DNA of 64,000 nt from the NCBI GenBank assembly GCA_963736505.1, contig CAVTOZ010000003.1, positions 1,116,001 through 1,180,000 of the forward strand. Direction: 5' to 3'. A program made the translations under genes and the position numbers. The notes under the pieces were generated by a model. The model was not told where the DNA came from and did not search any database. It saw only the letters and a program-made list of their open reading frames with translations. Source of the DNA: Solirubrobacter sp963736505 (GTDB lineage: Bacteria; Actinomycetota; Thermoleophilia; Solirubrobacterales; Solirubrobacteraceae). Shown here one piece after another: positions 55,471 to 62,872 of the stretch (positions are counted from its first letter, which is position 1; each line of letters opens with the position of its first letter).

Positions 55471-56001
55471 CTAAAGCAAGCTGCGTGTGAGAACGACGTC
55501 GGCGAACTCGCCGTGCAGCGACGTCGCCGTCGCCCGCGCGAGCTCGTCGGCCGTCAGCGCCGTCCCGTCCGGCCCGGTGCGGTCGAACGTGTGCGTGGCG
55601 TCGATCGCCAGCGTCACGTCGTAGCCGAGGTTGCCGGCCATCCGCGTGGTCGTCTCGACGCAGTGGTTCGTCGTGATCCCGCAGATCACCAGCCCGGTGA
55701 TCGCGCGCGCCTGCAGCCACGCGTGCAGGTCGGGGTCGCCGTAGAACGCGGAGTTGGTGCGCTTGGTCACCAGCAGGTCGGGCTCGCCGGTCACGACGTC
55801 CTTGAACGCGTTGCCGGGATGGCCGGGCCGCAGCGGCGAGCCGGGCTCGTCGGAGTCGTGGCGTACGTAGACGCGGGGCCCGTCCCAGGCCTCGATCAGG
55901 GCGGCCACGTTGGCCTCGCAATCCGGGTTGTTGCGAGGGCCCCAGTGACCGGAGTCGTCGAAGGCCTTCTGCACGTCGATGACCAGGAGCGCGGCGGACA
56001 T
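55471..56001 (-). CDS. isochorismatase-family hydrolase
   Basis: 176 residues from ATG 56001 (an upstream start adds 25 residues overlapping the divergent permease). The cysteine-hydrolase triad is complete: Asp 9 in LLVIDVQKAF, Lys 80 in VTKRTNSAF, Cys 114 in GITTNHCVETT. The cis-peptide region ICGITT is normal. Members hydrolyse isochorismate, nicotinamide or other amides. The substrate cannot be assigned. It is divergent from the APC permease with a 28-base spacer. Confidence 0.9.
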   Translation of the reverse strand: MSAALLVIDVQKAFDDSGHWGPRNNPDCEANVAALIEAWDGPRVYVRHDSDEPGSPLRPGHPGNAFKDVVTGEPDLLVTKRTNSAFYGDPDLHAWLQARAITGLVICGITTNHCVETTTRMAGNLGYDVTLAIDATHTFDRTGPDGTALTADELARATATSLHGEFADVVLTRSLL

Positions 56002-56029
56002 GCCGGTGATCCTAGAATCGCCGGCACAG

Positions 56030-57943
56030 ATGGCAAGACGCCGGCTGGAAGGCCTGGAACGGGTCCTGGGGGTCAATGCCCTCTTCTCGACCGCCTACGG
56101 GAACGTGGGCTCGTCGATCTATTACGCGTTGGGCCTCGTGGCCTCCTACGCGCTGGGCCTGACCCCGCTCGTATTCATCATCACGGGGTTCTTCTTCCTC
56201 TGCACGGCCGCGAGCTATGCCGAGGCGACGACGATGTACCCGGAGGCGGGCGGCTCGTCGAGCTTCGCGCGGCGCGCGTTCAACGAGTTCTGGTCGTTCT
56301 TCGCCGCCTGGGCGCAGATGCTGACCTACGTGGCGACGATCGCCACGTCGGCGTTCTTCGTCCCGCACTACCTCGGCGGGCTGATCTGGGACGGCCTGCG
56401 CCACGGCCCGGGGGACACCATCTTCGCCTGCGTGATGATCGCGGTGCTCGGCGCGATCAACATCGTCGGCGTCAAGGAGTCGACCGGCGTCAACGTGCTG
56501 CTCGCCGTCGTGGACTTCCTCACGCAGGTCCTGCTGGTGCTGCTGGGCGTGATCCTGGTGTTCTCGCCGCAGATCCTCGTGGACAACATCCACCTCGGCA
56601 CGGCGCCGACGTGGAAGAACTTCGTCCTCGCGATCCCGATCGGCATGCTCGCCTACACGGGGATCGAGACGGTCTCCAACATGTCCGAGGAGGCCAAGGA
56701 CTACGCGACCACGATCCCGGATGCGATCGCGCGCGTCCGGCTCGCCGTCTTCGCGATCTACTTCACGCTGCCGGCCGTCGCGCTCTCGGCGCTGCCGGTC
56801 AAGCTCGTCGACGGCGAGTACCAGACGCTGCTCGGCGTGACCGACGACAAGGGCGGCTTCGCCGGCGACCCGGTGCTCGGCGTCGTCCGCCAGCTCGACC
56901 TCGGCGCGCTCCAGCACCCGGTCGAGATCTACGTCGGCCTGCTCGCCGCCACGATCCTCTTCCTCGCCACCAACGCGGGCCTGATCGGCATCAGCCGGCT
57001 CGTCTACTCGATGGGCATCCACCGCCAGATGCCCGACGCGCTGCGGCGGCTGCACCCGAAGTACCGCACGCCGTGGATCGGGATCGTCGTGTTCTCGGGC
57101 TTCGCGATCCTCGTCACGCTGCCCGGCAAGGCGACCTTCCTCGGCGCCGTGTACTCGTTCGGCGCGCTGCTGTCGTTCACGATGGCGCACTTCTCGGTCG
57201 TCCGGCTGCGCTTCACCAAGCCCGACTTCCCGCGGCCCTACAAGGGTCCGGGGAACGTGATGTGGCGCGGCGTGGACCTGCCGCTGTTCGCGATCGTCGG
57301 GGGCATGTTCACGGCGATCTCGTTCATCGTCGTGGTCGTGCTCAACCAGCCGGTGGCCGCGTTCGGCACGGGCTGGCTGATCTTCGGCGTCCTCCTCTAC
57401 TACCTCTTCCGCCGCCGCCACGGGCTCGACCTGACCTCGACGCACAAGGTCGCGATCCCGCAGCCGGTGGTCGATCACGAGGCGGAGTACGACTCTGTCC
57501 TGGTCCCGCTGGCGGACGGCGTCTACGACGAGTCGGTGATGGCCACGGCGGCCAAGCTCGCGGCGCGCAAGCGGCGCGGCATCCACGTCCTCGCGCTCGT
57601 GACCGTGCCGGCGTCGCTGCCGATCGGTGCGCCGATGCCCGACGAGGAGGCGGCCGCCGAGTCGCTGATCGAGCAGGCCAAGGTGCGCGCCGGCGCGCGC
57701 GTGTCGGGCCACATGGAGAAGATCCGCTCCGGCCAGGCGGGCCGCCGGATCGTCGAGGAGGCGGTCGACATGCGCGCGGCGGCGATCGTGATGCCGCTGC
57801 CGCAGCGCATCAACGGTGCCTCGCTGTTCGGCAAGACGCTCGAGACGGTGCTCGCCGAGCGCCCCTGCCGCGTGATCATCGAGTCCCAGCCGGACGTCCG
57901 CAGCCACAAGCACCGCGCGGCGTTGCGCAAGGCACATGTATGA
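56030..57943 (+). CDS. APC-superfamily transporter with C-terminal USP-like domain (first)
   Basis: 637 residues from ATG 56030. About 12 helices (about 20-470), starting with LGVNALFSTAYGNVGSSIYYALG, the first unwound helix of APC/LeuT-fold carriers. A soluble C-terminal domain (about 485-625) resembles a universal stress protein, with DSVLVPLADG at its start and CRVIIESQPDV at its end. This layout occurs in amino-acid permeases and in KimA-type K+ importers, which are gated by c-di-AMP. The ligand is not visible. It is followed closely by a small membrane gene and a paralogue. Confidence 0.9.
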   Translation: MARRRLEGLERVLGVNALFSTAYGNVGSSIYYALGLVASYALGLTPLVFIITGFFFLCTAASYAEATTMYPEAGGSSSFARRAFNEFWSFFAAWAQMLTYVATIATSAFFVPHYLGGLIWDGLRHGPGDTIFACVMIAVLGAINIVGVKESTGVNVLLAVVDFLTQVLLVLLGVILVFSPQILVDNIHLGTAPTWKNFVLAIPIGMLAYTGIETVSNMSEEAKDYATTIPDAIARVRLAVFAIYFTLPAVALSALPVKLVDGEYQTLLGVTDDKGGFAGDPVLGVVRQLDLGALQHPVEIYVGLLAATILFLATNAGLIGISRLVYSMGIHRQMPDALRRLHPKYRTPWIGIVVFSGFAILVTLPGKATFLGAVYSFGALLSFTMAHFSVVRLRFTKPDFPRPYKGPGNVMWRGVDLPLFAIVGGMFTAISFIVVVVLNQPVAAFGTGWLIFGVLLYYLFRRRHGLDLTSTHKVAIPQPVVDHEAEYDSVLVPLADGVYDESVMATAAKLAARKRRGIHVLALVTVPASLPIGAPMPDEEAAAESLIEQAKVRAGARVSGHMEKIRSGQAGRRIVEEAVDMRAAAIVMPLPQRINGASLFGKTLETVLAERPCRVIIESQPDVRSHKHRAALRKAHV

Positions 57944-58001
57944 GAGCGCCGACCGGGTCGACACCAACGGTTGCGCCGGCACGGCCATGCGGAGCGCGTG
58001 T

Positions 58002-58154
58002 ATGACGCGTGTCCTATCGAGCCTGATGCTGCTGCTCGGCATCGCCATCTTCGTGCGCACGGCCACGCTCGGCGGCGGGGTGGTCGGCTACCTGTTCGGC
58101 GTGCTGTTCGTCGCCGCGGGCTCCGCGCGCCTGTACCTGGAGCTACGGCGATGA
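58002..58154 (+). CDS. 50-residue two-helix membrane protein between the transporters
   Basis: ATG 58002 has GGAG about 8 bases upstream; ATG 57987 or 57936 would lengthen it, the latter overlapping the first transporter. Hydrophobic segments at about 4-20 and 25-42 are separated by a Gly-rich turn (TLGGGVVGY), ending basic (ELRR). The stop shares ATGA with the next transporter. It may be a small subunit, but no family is recognised. Confidence 0.65.
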   Translation: MTRVLSSLMLLLGIAIFVRTATLGGGVVGYLFGVLFVAAGSARLYLELRR

Positions 58155-60190
58155 GGGAGCGGATCAAGCTCAAGGACGCGCTCGAGCCGCCCGGGCTGCG
58201 CAGGCAGCTCGGCAGCCCGGCGCTGTTCGGGATCGTCCAGGGCTTCATCGCGGCCTCGATCTACTTCAGCGTCGGGCTCGTCGCCGAGCGCGCGCTGGGG
58301 CTCACGTGGCTCGTGTTCCTGGCCGGGGCGCTGCTGTTCGCCGTGATCGTGCCGTGCTACGTCGAGGGCGCCTCGCTGCACCAGGAGCGCGGCGGCGCGA
58401 CCGTGATCGCCCGCTACGCGTTCAACGAGCTGGTCAGCTTCATCGCGGGCTGGGCGATCTGCCTCGACTACCTGATCCTCGTCGCGCTGTGCGCGTTCGC
58501 CACGACCGACTACCTCGGCACGTTCTGGCACCAGTTCGACTCCGGCATCGTCGAGTTCGGCACGGCCGCCGTGGTCGTGCTCTATGTCGCGCTGGTCGCG
58601 ATCCGCGGCGCCGGCCCGCGCCGCTACGAGCGCGCCGCCGTGCTCGTGCTCGCCGACCTGCTGCTGCAGGTCGCGTTCGTCGTGCTCGGCATGGCGCTGC
58701 TGTTCGAGCCGGACGTGCTCACGAACCCGGCCGCGATCGCCGGGGCGCCCGACTTCCAGGACATCGTGTTCGCGTTCCCGCTCGTGCTCGTGGCGTTCAG
58801 CGGGATCGACGCGTCGTCCGGGCTTGCCGGGCAGGTCGCGATCGGCCGCAAGGGGCTGCGCCGGCTGATCGGCGTGCGCCTGATCGCCGCCGTCGTCCCG
58901 TACGTCGGGATCGCGCTCGTGGCGTCCTCGGTGCTGCCCGGCACGCACGGGCAGTACGTGGAGGCGCCGATGGTCGGGATCGCCGACGCCTTCTCGCAGG
59001 CGTGGCTGCGCGACTCGCTGCGCTACCTCGTCTCGTTCGCGGCGGTCGTGATCCTGATCGCGGCGGCGCAGTCGGCCATGCTCGGCCTGTCGCGGCTGGG
59101 GTACTCGCTCGCCGTCAACCGCCAGATCCCGTCGCGCATCGGCTACCTGCAGCCGACGCGCGCGACGCCGGTGGTGATCATCGCGTTCGGCGCGGTCGCC
59201 GCGATCGGGCTGCTGATCCCGGCCGACCTCGAGTTCCTCGCCGCGATCTGCGCGTTCGGGGCGACGCTCGCGTTCTTCATCGTCGGCCTCTCGGTCGTGC
59301 GCCTGCGCTACAAGGAGCCGACCCGCGACCGCCCGTACCGGATGCCGCTCAACGTGCGCGTGTTCGGCGGCGACCTGCCGATCCTCGGCGCGTTGTGCGT
59401 GCTGATGTCCGCGCTGGCGTTCGTGGCGCTGCTGATCGAGCACGGCAGCGCGCGCTGGGTCGGGCTCGTCTGGATGGGCGCCGGCGTCGCGCTCTACGTC
59501 GGCTACCGCACGTCGCAGGGCAAGCCCGTGCTCAAGCGCGTGACGGTGCCCGAGGCGGCGCTGACGCGGCGCGCGACGGAGGCCGAGTACGGCTCGATGC
59601 TCGTGCCGATCCTCGGCACCCCGCTCGACGACGACATCATGCAGACCGCCGGCCGGCTCGCCGCCGACGACGACGACGAGGGCGAGGGCGGCGCCGTGAT
59701 CGAGGCGCTGTGGATCTTCGAGGTGCCGCTGGCGCTCCCGCTCGACGCGCGCGTGCCCGACGACGAGCTCAAGCGCGCCCGCGCCGCGCTCAAGCGCGCG
59801 AAGGCGGTGGGCGAGGAGTACGAGGGCGTCGAGGTCGCCACCGCGGTCGTGCGCGCCCGCCGCGCGGGCGAGGCGATCGTGCACGAGGCCAGGCGCCGCG
59901 GGGTCGAGGCCGTCGTGCTCGCCGCCGAGGAGCCGACGCGCGTCGGCGGCGGCCTGCGCCTGGGCGGAAAGCCCGGGCTGCACGACACGGTCGTGGGTGA
60001 GACGACGCGCTACGTCGTCAACAAGGCCCCGTGCCGCGTGATCCTCACCGCGCCGCCCGCCCGCGCGGACGGCAAGCTCGTCCAGATCGACCCGATGGGA
60101 CCGCAACCGATGCAGCTCCCGACCCCGATCGGCCATCCCGTCGCCGCGCCCGAGAGCGGCGGCGTGTCCGATCCCGCGGCGGGACGCTAG
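58151..60190 (+). CDS. APC-superfamily transporter with C-terminal USP-like domain (second)
   Basis: 679 residues from ATG 58151. About 12 helices (about 25-460): the first has SPALFGIVQGFIAASIYFSVG, and AAQSAMLGLSRLGYSLAVNR is the internal APC motif. The USP-like domain (about 475-640) starts with YGSMLVPILGTPLDDDIM, has an acidic run DDDDEGEGG, and ends with CRVILTAPP. A 35-residue tail follows. It is diverged from the first transporter, so a heteromeric pair or different substrates are possible. The coupled small gene precedes it, and two TrkA-type genes follow after 140 bases. Confidence 0.9.
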   Translation: MRERIKLKDALEPPGLRRQLGSPALFGIVQGFIAASIYFSVGLVAERALGLTWLVFLAGALLFAVIVPCYVEGASLHQERGGATVIARYAFNELVSFIAGWAICLDYLILVALCAFATTDYLGTFWHQFDSGIVEFGTAAVVVLYVALVAIRGAGPRRYERAAVLVLADLLLQVAFVVLGMALLFEPDVLTNPAAIAGAPDFQDIVFAFPLVLVAFSGIDASSGLAGQVAIGRKGLRRLIGVRLIAAVVPYVGIALVASSVLPGTHGQYVEAPMVGIADAFSQAWLRDSLRYLVSFAAVVILIAAAQSAMLGLSRLGYSLAVNRQIPSRIGYLQPTRATPVVIIAFGAVAAIGLLIPADLEFLAAICAFGATLAFFIVGLSVVRLRYKEPTRDRPYRMPLNVRVFGGDLPILGALCVLMSALAFVALLIEHGSARWVGLVWMGAGVALYVGYRTSQGKPVLKRVTVPEAALTRRATEAEYGSMLVPILGTPLDDDIMQTAGRLAADDDDEGEGGAVIEALWIFEVPLALPLDARVPDDELKRARAALKRAKAVGEEYEGVEVATAVVRARRAGEAIVHEARRRGVEAVVLAAEEPTRVGGGLRLGGKPGLHDTVVGETTRYVVNKAPCRVILTAPPARADGKLVQIDPMGPQPMQLPTPIGHPVAAPESGGVSDPAAGR

Positions 60191-60330
60191 TGCGCCCGGG
60201 CGGGCGTACCGCGCATAGTCCGGCGAATGCACGCGAGAGCCAGGTGGCGAGCCCCCAGGGCGAGGCGGGTGGCGGTCCGGGCCCGCCGGGATGCGGGGTA
60301 CGTCCGGCCGGGTGTACTAGGCTCTCGCTC

Positions 60331-60756
60331 GTGTTCGTGCTGGTGGTCGGAGCGGGCCGTGTGGGGTCCGCCCTCGCAACGTCTGCGCTGCAACAGAGTC
60401 ACACCGTCTCGGTCCTCGACGAGGATCCGCTCTCGCACGAGCGGCTGGACGTCGAGCTCGGGCGCTCGTGGGAGGAGGCCGGCGGGCGCTTCACGATCGG
60501 GACGGCGCTCGAGGTCGACGCGCTGATCGAGGCGGGCATCGAGGAAGCGGACGTCTTCATCGCCTCGACCAACGGCGACAACACGAACCTCGTCGTGGCC
60601 CAGATCGCGCAGCGGCGGTTCGAGGTCAGCCGCGTGATCGCCCGCGTGCTCGACCCGCGCCGCGCGGCCTGGTACTCCGAGCAGGGGCTGCAGACGATCT
60701 GCCCGACGCAGATCGCGATCGAGCAGCTTCAGCAAGCCGCGTTGTCCGAGAGCTGA
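60331..60756 (+). CDS. TrkA-N (RCK) domain protein, short
   Basis: 141 residues from GTG 60331, a single Rossmann/RCK-N domain. FVLVVGAGRVGSALATSAL is the nucleotide motif and VSVLDEDP gives the ribose-binding acidic end of strand 2. FIASTNGDNTNLVVAQIAQRRF is the usual third block. There is no TrkA-C domain. The stop overlaps the next gene's ATG by one base (TGATG). It is likely a cytoplasmic regulatory subunit of a K+ channel or transporter, pairing with the next protein. Confidence 0.9.
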   Translation: MFVLVVGAGRVGSALATSALQQSHTVSVLDEDPLSHERLDVELGRSWEEAGGRFTIGTALEVDALIEAGIEEADVFIASTNGDNTNLVVAQIAQRRFEVSRVIARVLDPRRAAWYSEQGLQTICPTQIAIEQLQQAALSES

Positions 60757-61436
60757 TGGCCGATCTCTACGTCATCATCGCCGGCGCCGGCAAGGTCGGC
60801 TGGAACCTGGCGCGCGAGCTGCTCGAGAAGGGGCACGAGGTCACCTGCATCGAGCAGGACCGGCGCCGCTACCTGACGGTCGAGCAGGAGCTCGAGCACG
60901 CCGTCCAGTACGGCGACGCGACCGAGCTGTGGGTGCTCGAGCGCGCCGGCATCCAGCGCGCCGATCTCGTGGTCGCCGTCACCGGCGACGACGAGGACAA
61001 CCTGCTGATCTGCCAGGTCGCGAAGGAGAAGTACCTCTGCGAGCGGATCATCGCGCGCGTCAACAACCCACGGAACCTGGACCACTTCAAGCTGCTCGGC
61101 ATCCAGCCGGCGGTCAGCGCCACCGATCTGATCCTGCGCCTGATCGAGCACGAGGTGCCGCGCTACGGGCTCGTGCACCTGCTCGACCTGCCGGAGGAGC
61201 GGCTGGAGATCATCGAGCTGGTCGTGTCCGAGGACGCGCCGGCGGCGGGCCGCGCGGTCGCGGACATGGGGCTGCCCGACGGCGCGCTCGTGATCTCGGT
61301 CCTGCGCAACGGCTCCGGCTTCGTCCCGAAGGCCGATACGGTCGTCGAGGCGGGCGATGAGGTGCTCGTCGTCCTCGATCCTGGCATCGAAGAGGACATC
61401 ACCGCGCAATTTGTTGGTGGAAACGGACGCGGCTAA
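60756..61436 (+). CDS. trkA: TrkA-type protein with N and C domains
   Basis: 226 residues: RCK-N (about 1-140) with YVIIAGAGKVGWNLARELL, CIEQDRRRY, and TGDDEDNLLICQVAKEK; RCK-C/TrkA-C (about 145-222) with LDLPEERLEIIELVVSEDAPAAGR and GDEVLVVLDPG. These proteins bind NAD(H) or nucleotides and regulate TrkH/KtrB-like K+ uptake. There is no TrkH in the window, so its partner may be one of the APC-USP proteins or lie elsewhere. It is coupled to the preceding short TrkA-N gene. Confidence 0.92.
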   Translation: MADLYVIIAGAGKVGWNLARELLEKGHEVTCIEQDRRRYLTVEQELEHAVQYGDATELWVLERAGIQRADLVVAVTGDDEDNLLICQVAKEKYLCERIIARVNNPRNLDHFKLLGIQPAVSATDLILRLIEHEVPRYGLVHLLDLPEERLEIIELVVSEDAPAAGRAVADMGLPDGALVISVLRNGSGFVPKADTVVEAGDEVLVVLDPGIEEDITAQFVGGNGRG

Positions 61437-61562
61437 GGCTCGCGTCCCGTACCATTCGCTACAAGACGAACTCGCCGTCGCCCGGAGCGCGTAAGCGCCT
61501 GGCCTGCAAACAAGGGCACCCCTCCGCCCTGGGCCCAGTGGGCATTGGCGACGCGAGCGGCC

Positions 61563-61593
61563 GGCGATCCGCTCCTCCCCGGAGCGGATCGCC
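61563..61593. terminator. bidirectional terminator between trkA and the Crp-type gene
   Basis: A perfect 13-bp stem GGCGATCCGCTCC/GGAGCGGATCGCC with loop TCCCC, between two convergent genes. Confidence 0.75.
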
Positions 61594-61606
61594 ACCGCCG
61601 CTACGT

Positions 61607-62371
61607 CTAGGCGGAGTGCTGCTGGAACGCGGCGGGCGCCGGGGCCGCGACGTGGCCCGGCCGGGGCTGTGCCTCGGGCGGCTCGCCTCGGAGCAGCCAG
61701 CCGCCGTCGGGCCGGCGCTCGATCTCGCCGCGCGCGATCAGCTGGCCGAGCGCGGTCGTGACCGATGGGCGGCGCGCGCCGACCATGCCGGCCAGCGTGC
61801 GGTGGGGGAGGCGCAGCGAGACGACCACGCCGCCGGGCGCGACGCGGCCCCAGCGCTCCGCCAGGCACCACAGCAGTGCCAGCAGGCGGTCGTCGACGCG
61901 CGTCAGGTGGGCGATCGCCTGCATCACCACGAGCCGCTCCGCGCGGCGCGCGGCCCGCTCTACGAGCGAGGCGAAGATCTCAGGCCACTGCGCCGCACGC
62001 ACAGCGAGCGCCTGGTCGATCACGGCGAGCCGGACCGCGCTGAGCGCGCTCCACTCGACCGTGCGTGGCAGCAGCACCTCGGCGTCGCGATCGTCCCACG
62101 CGCGCAGCAGGTCTCCTGGCCCCAGGAGCTCCGCGCAGGGATGGTCACCCACGATCGCCTCGCGTACGAGCAGCCCTTCGAGCACGAGCAGCCCGATGGG
62201 CTGACTCCCGCTGCCGAGCGCCCTGCCTGGCGACCACGTGCCACGCGGCACGTCGATGGCCCGCGCGAACAGCCGCTGGCTGACCTCGCGAACGCGCCGT
62301 GGATCTAGCCCACGAGCGAGCTCCGGGTCTGCTTCGAGAAGCTGTACTGAGCCGTTTCCGGCGTCCGCCAT
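61607..62371 (-). CDS. Crp/Fnr-type transcriptional regulator
   Basis: 254 residues from ATG 62371; a longer start adds 13 residues. The N-terminal sensor (about 1-140) has the double-stranded beta-helix pattern but no GE-x(n)-R-x-S/T phosphate cassette, so cAMP binding is doubtful. No cysteines suggest an Fe-S site. The C-terminal HTH (about 165-235) has LRLPHRTLAGMVGARRPSVTTALGQL, the recognition helix typical of Crp, followed by the wing. The tail is Pro/Ala/Gln rich. It is divergent from tRNA-Gln. The target is unknown. Confidence 0.87.
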   Translation of the reverse strand: MADAGNGSVQLLEADPELARGLDPRRVREVSQRLFARAIDVPRGTWSPGRALGSGSQPIGLLVLEGLLVREAIVGDHPCAELLGPGDLLRAWDDRDAEVLLPRTVEWSALSAVRLAVIDQALAVRAAQWPEIFASLVERAARRAERLVVMQAIAHLTRVDDRLLALLWCLAERWGRVAPGGVVVSLRLPHRTLAGMVGARRPSVTTALGQLIARGEIERRPDGGWLLRGEPPEAQPRPGHVAAPAPAAFQQHSA

Positions 62372-62503
62372 TCGAGCCGTCCCTCGTTGTCGGAAGGTAC
62401 AGGCGCCCAACGCGTCCGAACCTGAGCGCCTCCCTCCTTCAATGTAGCGCTGAGCATACCTTGCTCCAAGTGGTTCGGACGCCGCGGTCCGTTCAGTCGG
62501 TCC

Positions 62504-62509
62504 TATACT
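62504..62509 (+). promoter_or_regulatory. possible -10 box of tRNA-Gln
   Basis: TATACT, 5 of 6 to consensus, 15 bases before the mature tRNA. No clear -35 is visible at 16-18 bases. Confidence 0.4.
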
Positions 62510-62524
62510 CCCCGCCCTGCCCGT

Positions 62525-62596
62525 TGCCGGGTGGTGTAATTGGCAGCACGCCAGATTCTGGCTCTGGTAGTTGGGGTTCGAGTCCCTGCCCGGCAG
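62525..62596 (+). tRNA. tRNA-Gln (anticodon CTG)
   Basis: A 72-base cloverleaf. Acceptor arms TGCCGGG/CCCGGCA, anticodon stem CCAGA/TCTGG with loop TTCTGGC giving anticodon CTG, T-loop GGTTCGAGTCC. Discriminator base G. The 3' CCA is not encoded. A strong terminator follows. Confidence 0.95.
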
Positions 62597-62607
62597 TGCT
62601 GAGGAAC

Positions 62608-62638
62608 CGGAGCCGCGGCTGACCAGGCCGCGGCTCCG
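62608..62638 (+). terminator. tRNA-Gln terminator
   Basis: A 12-bp stem CGGAGCCGCGGC/GCCGCGGCTCCG with a 7-base loop, 11 bases after the tRNA. No long T-run follows. Confidence 0.7.
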
Positions 62639-62872
62639 TGCTCGCCATCCCTCCTACGTGGGAGACGGGGTTCGACCACGTCGAGGTGGCCCGGGTCGGA
62701 GACGCTCAGCGTCGCGTCGCCGGCCGTGGACACCCGTGTCCCTCGTTATGCACGATGTTGCGGTAAAGCACAACTCGAGCTGGATGACGTGGCATGAAAA
62801 CGCGAGGGGTTGAGCAAAACCGGCGCGGATTCATGGCCGTCTCCGGACTTTGTCATGTAGGTTCTGGCGGAA
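62639..62872. other. spacer between tRNA-Gln and the ROK gene
   Basis: No protein gene or RNA supported. It is less GC-rich than its surroundings at 62740-62820 and likely holds the ROK-gene promoter, but I see no confident -35/-10 pair. Confidence 0.4.

Noticed and set aside
62525..62596. tRNA-Gln as an integration site for a mobile island
   Set aside because: No integrase, direct repeat of the tRNA end or change in gene style is seen on either side.
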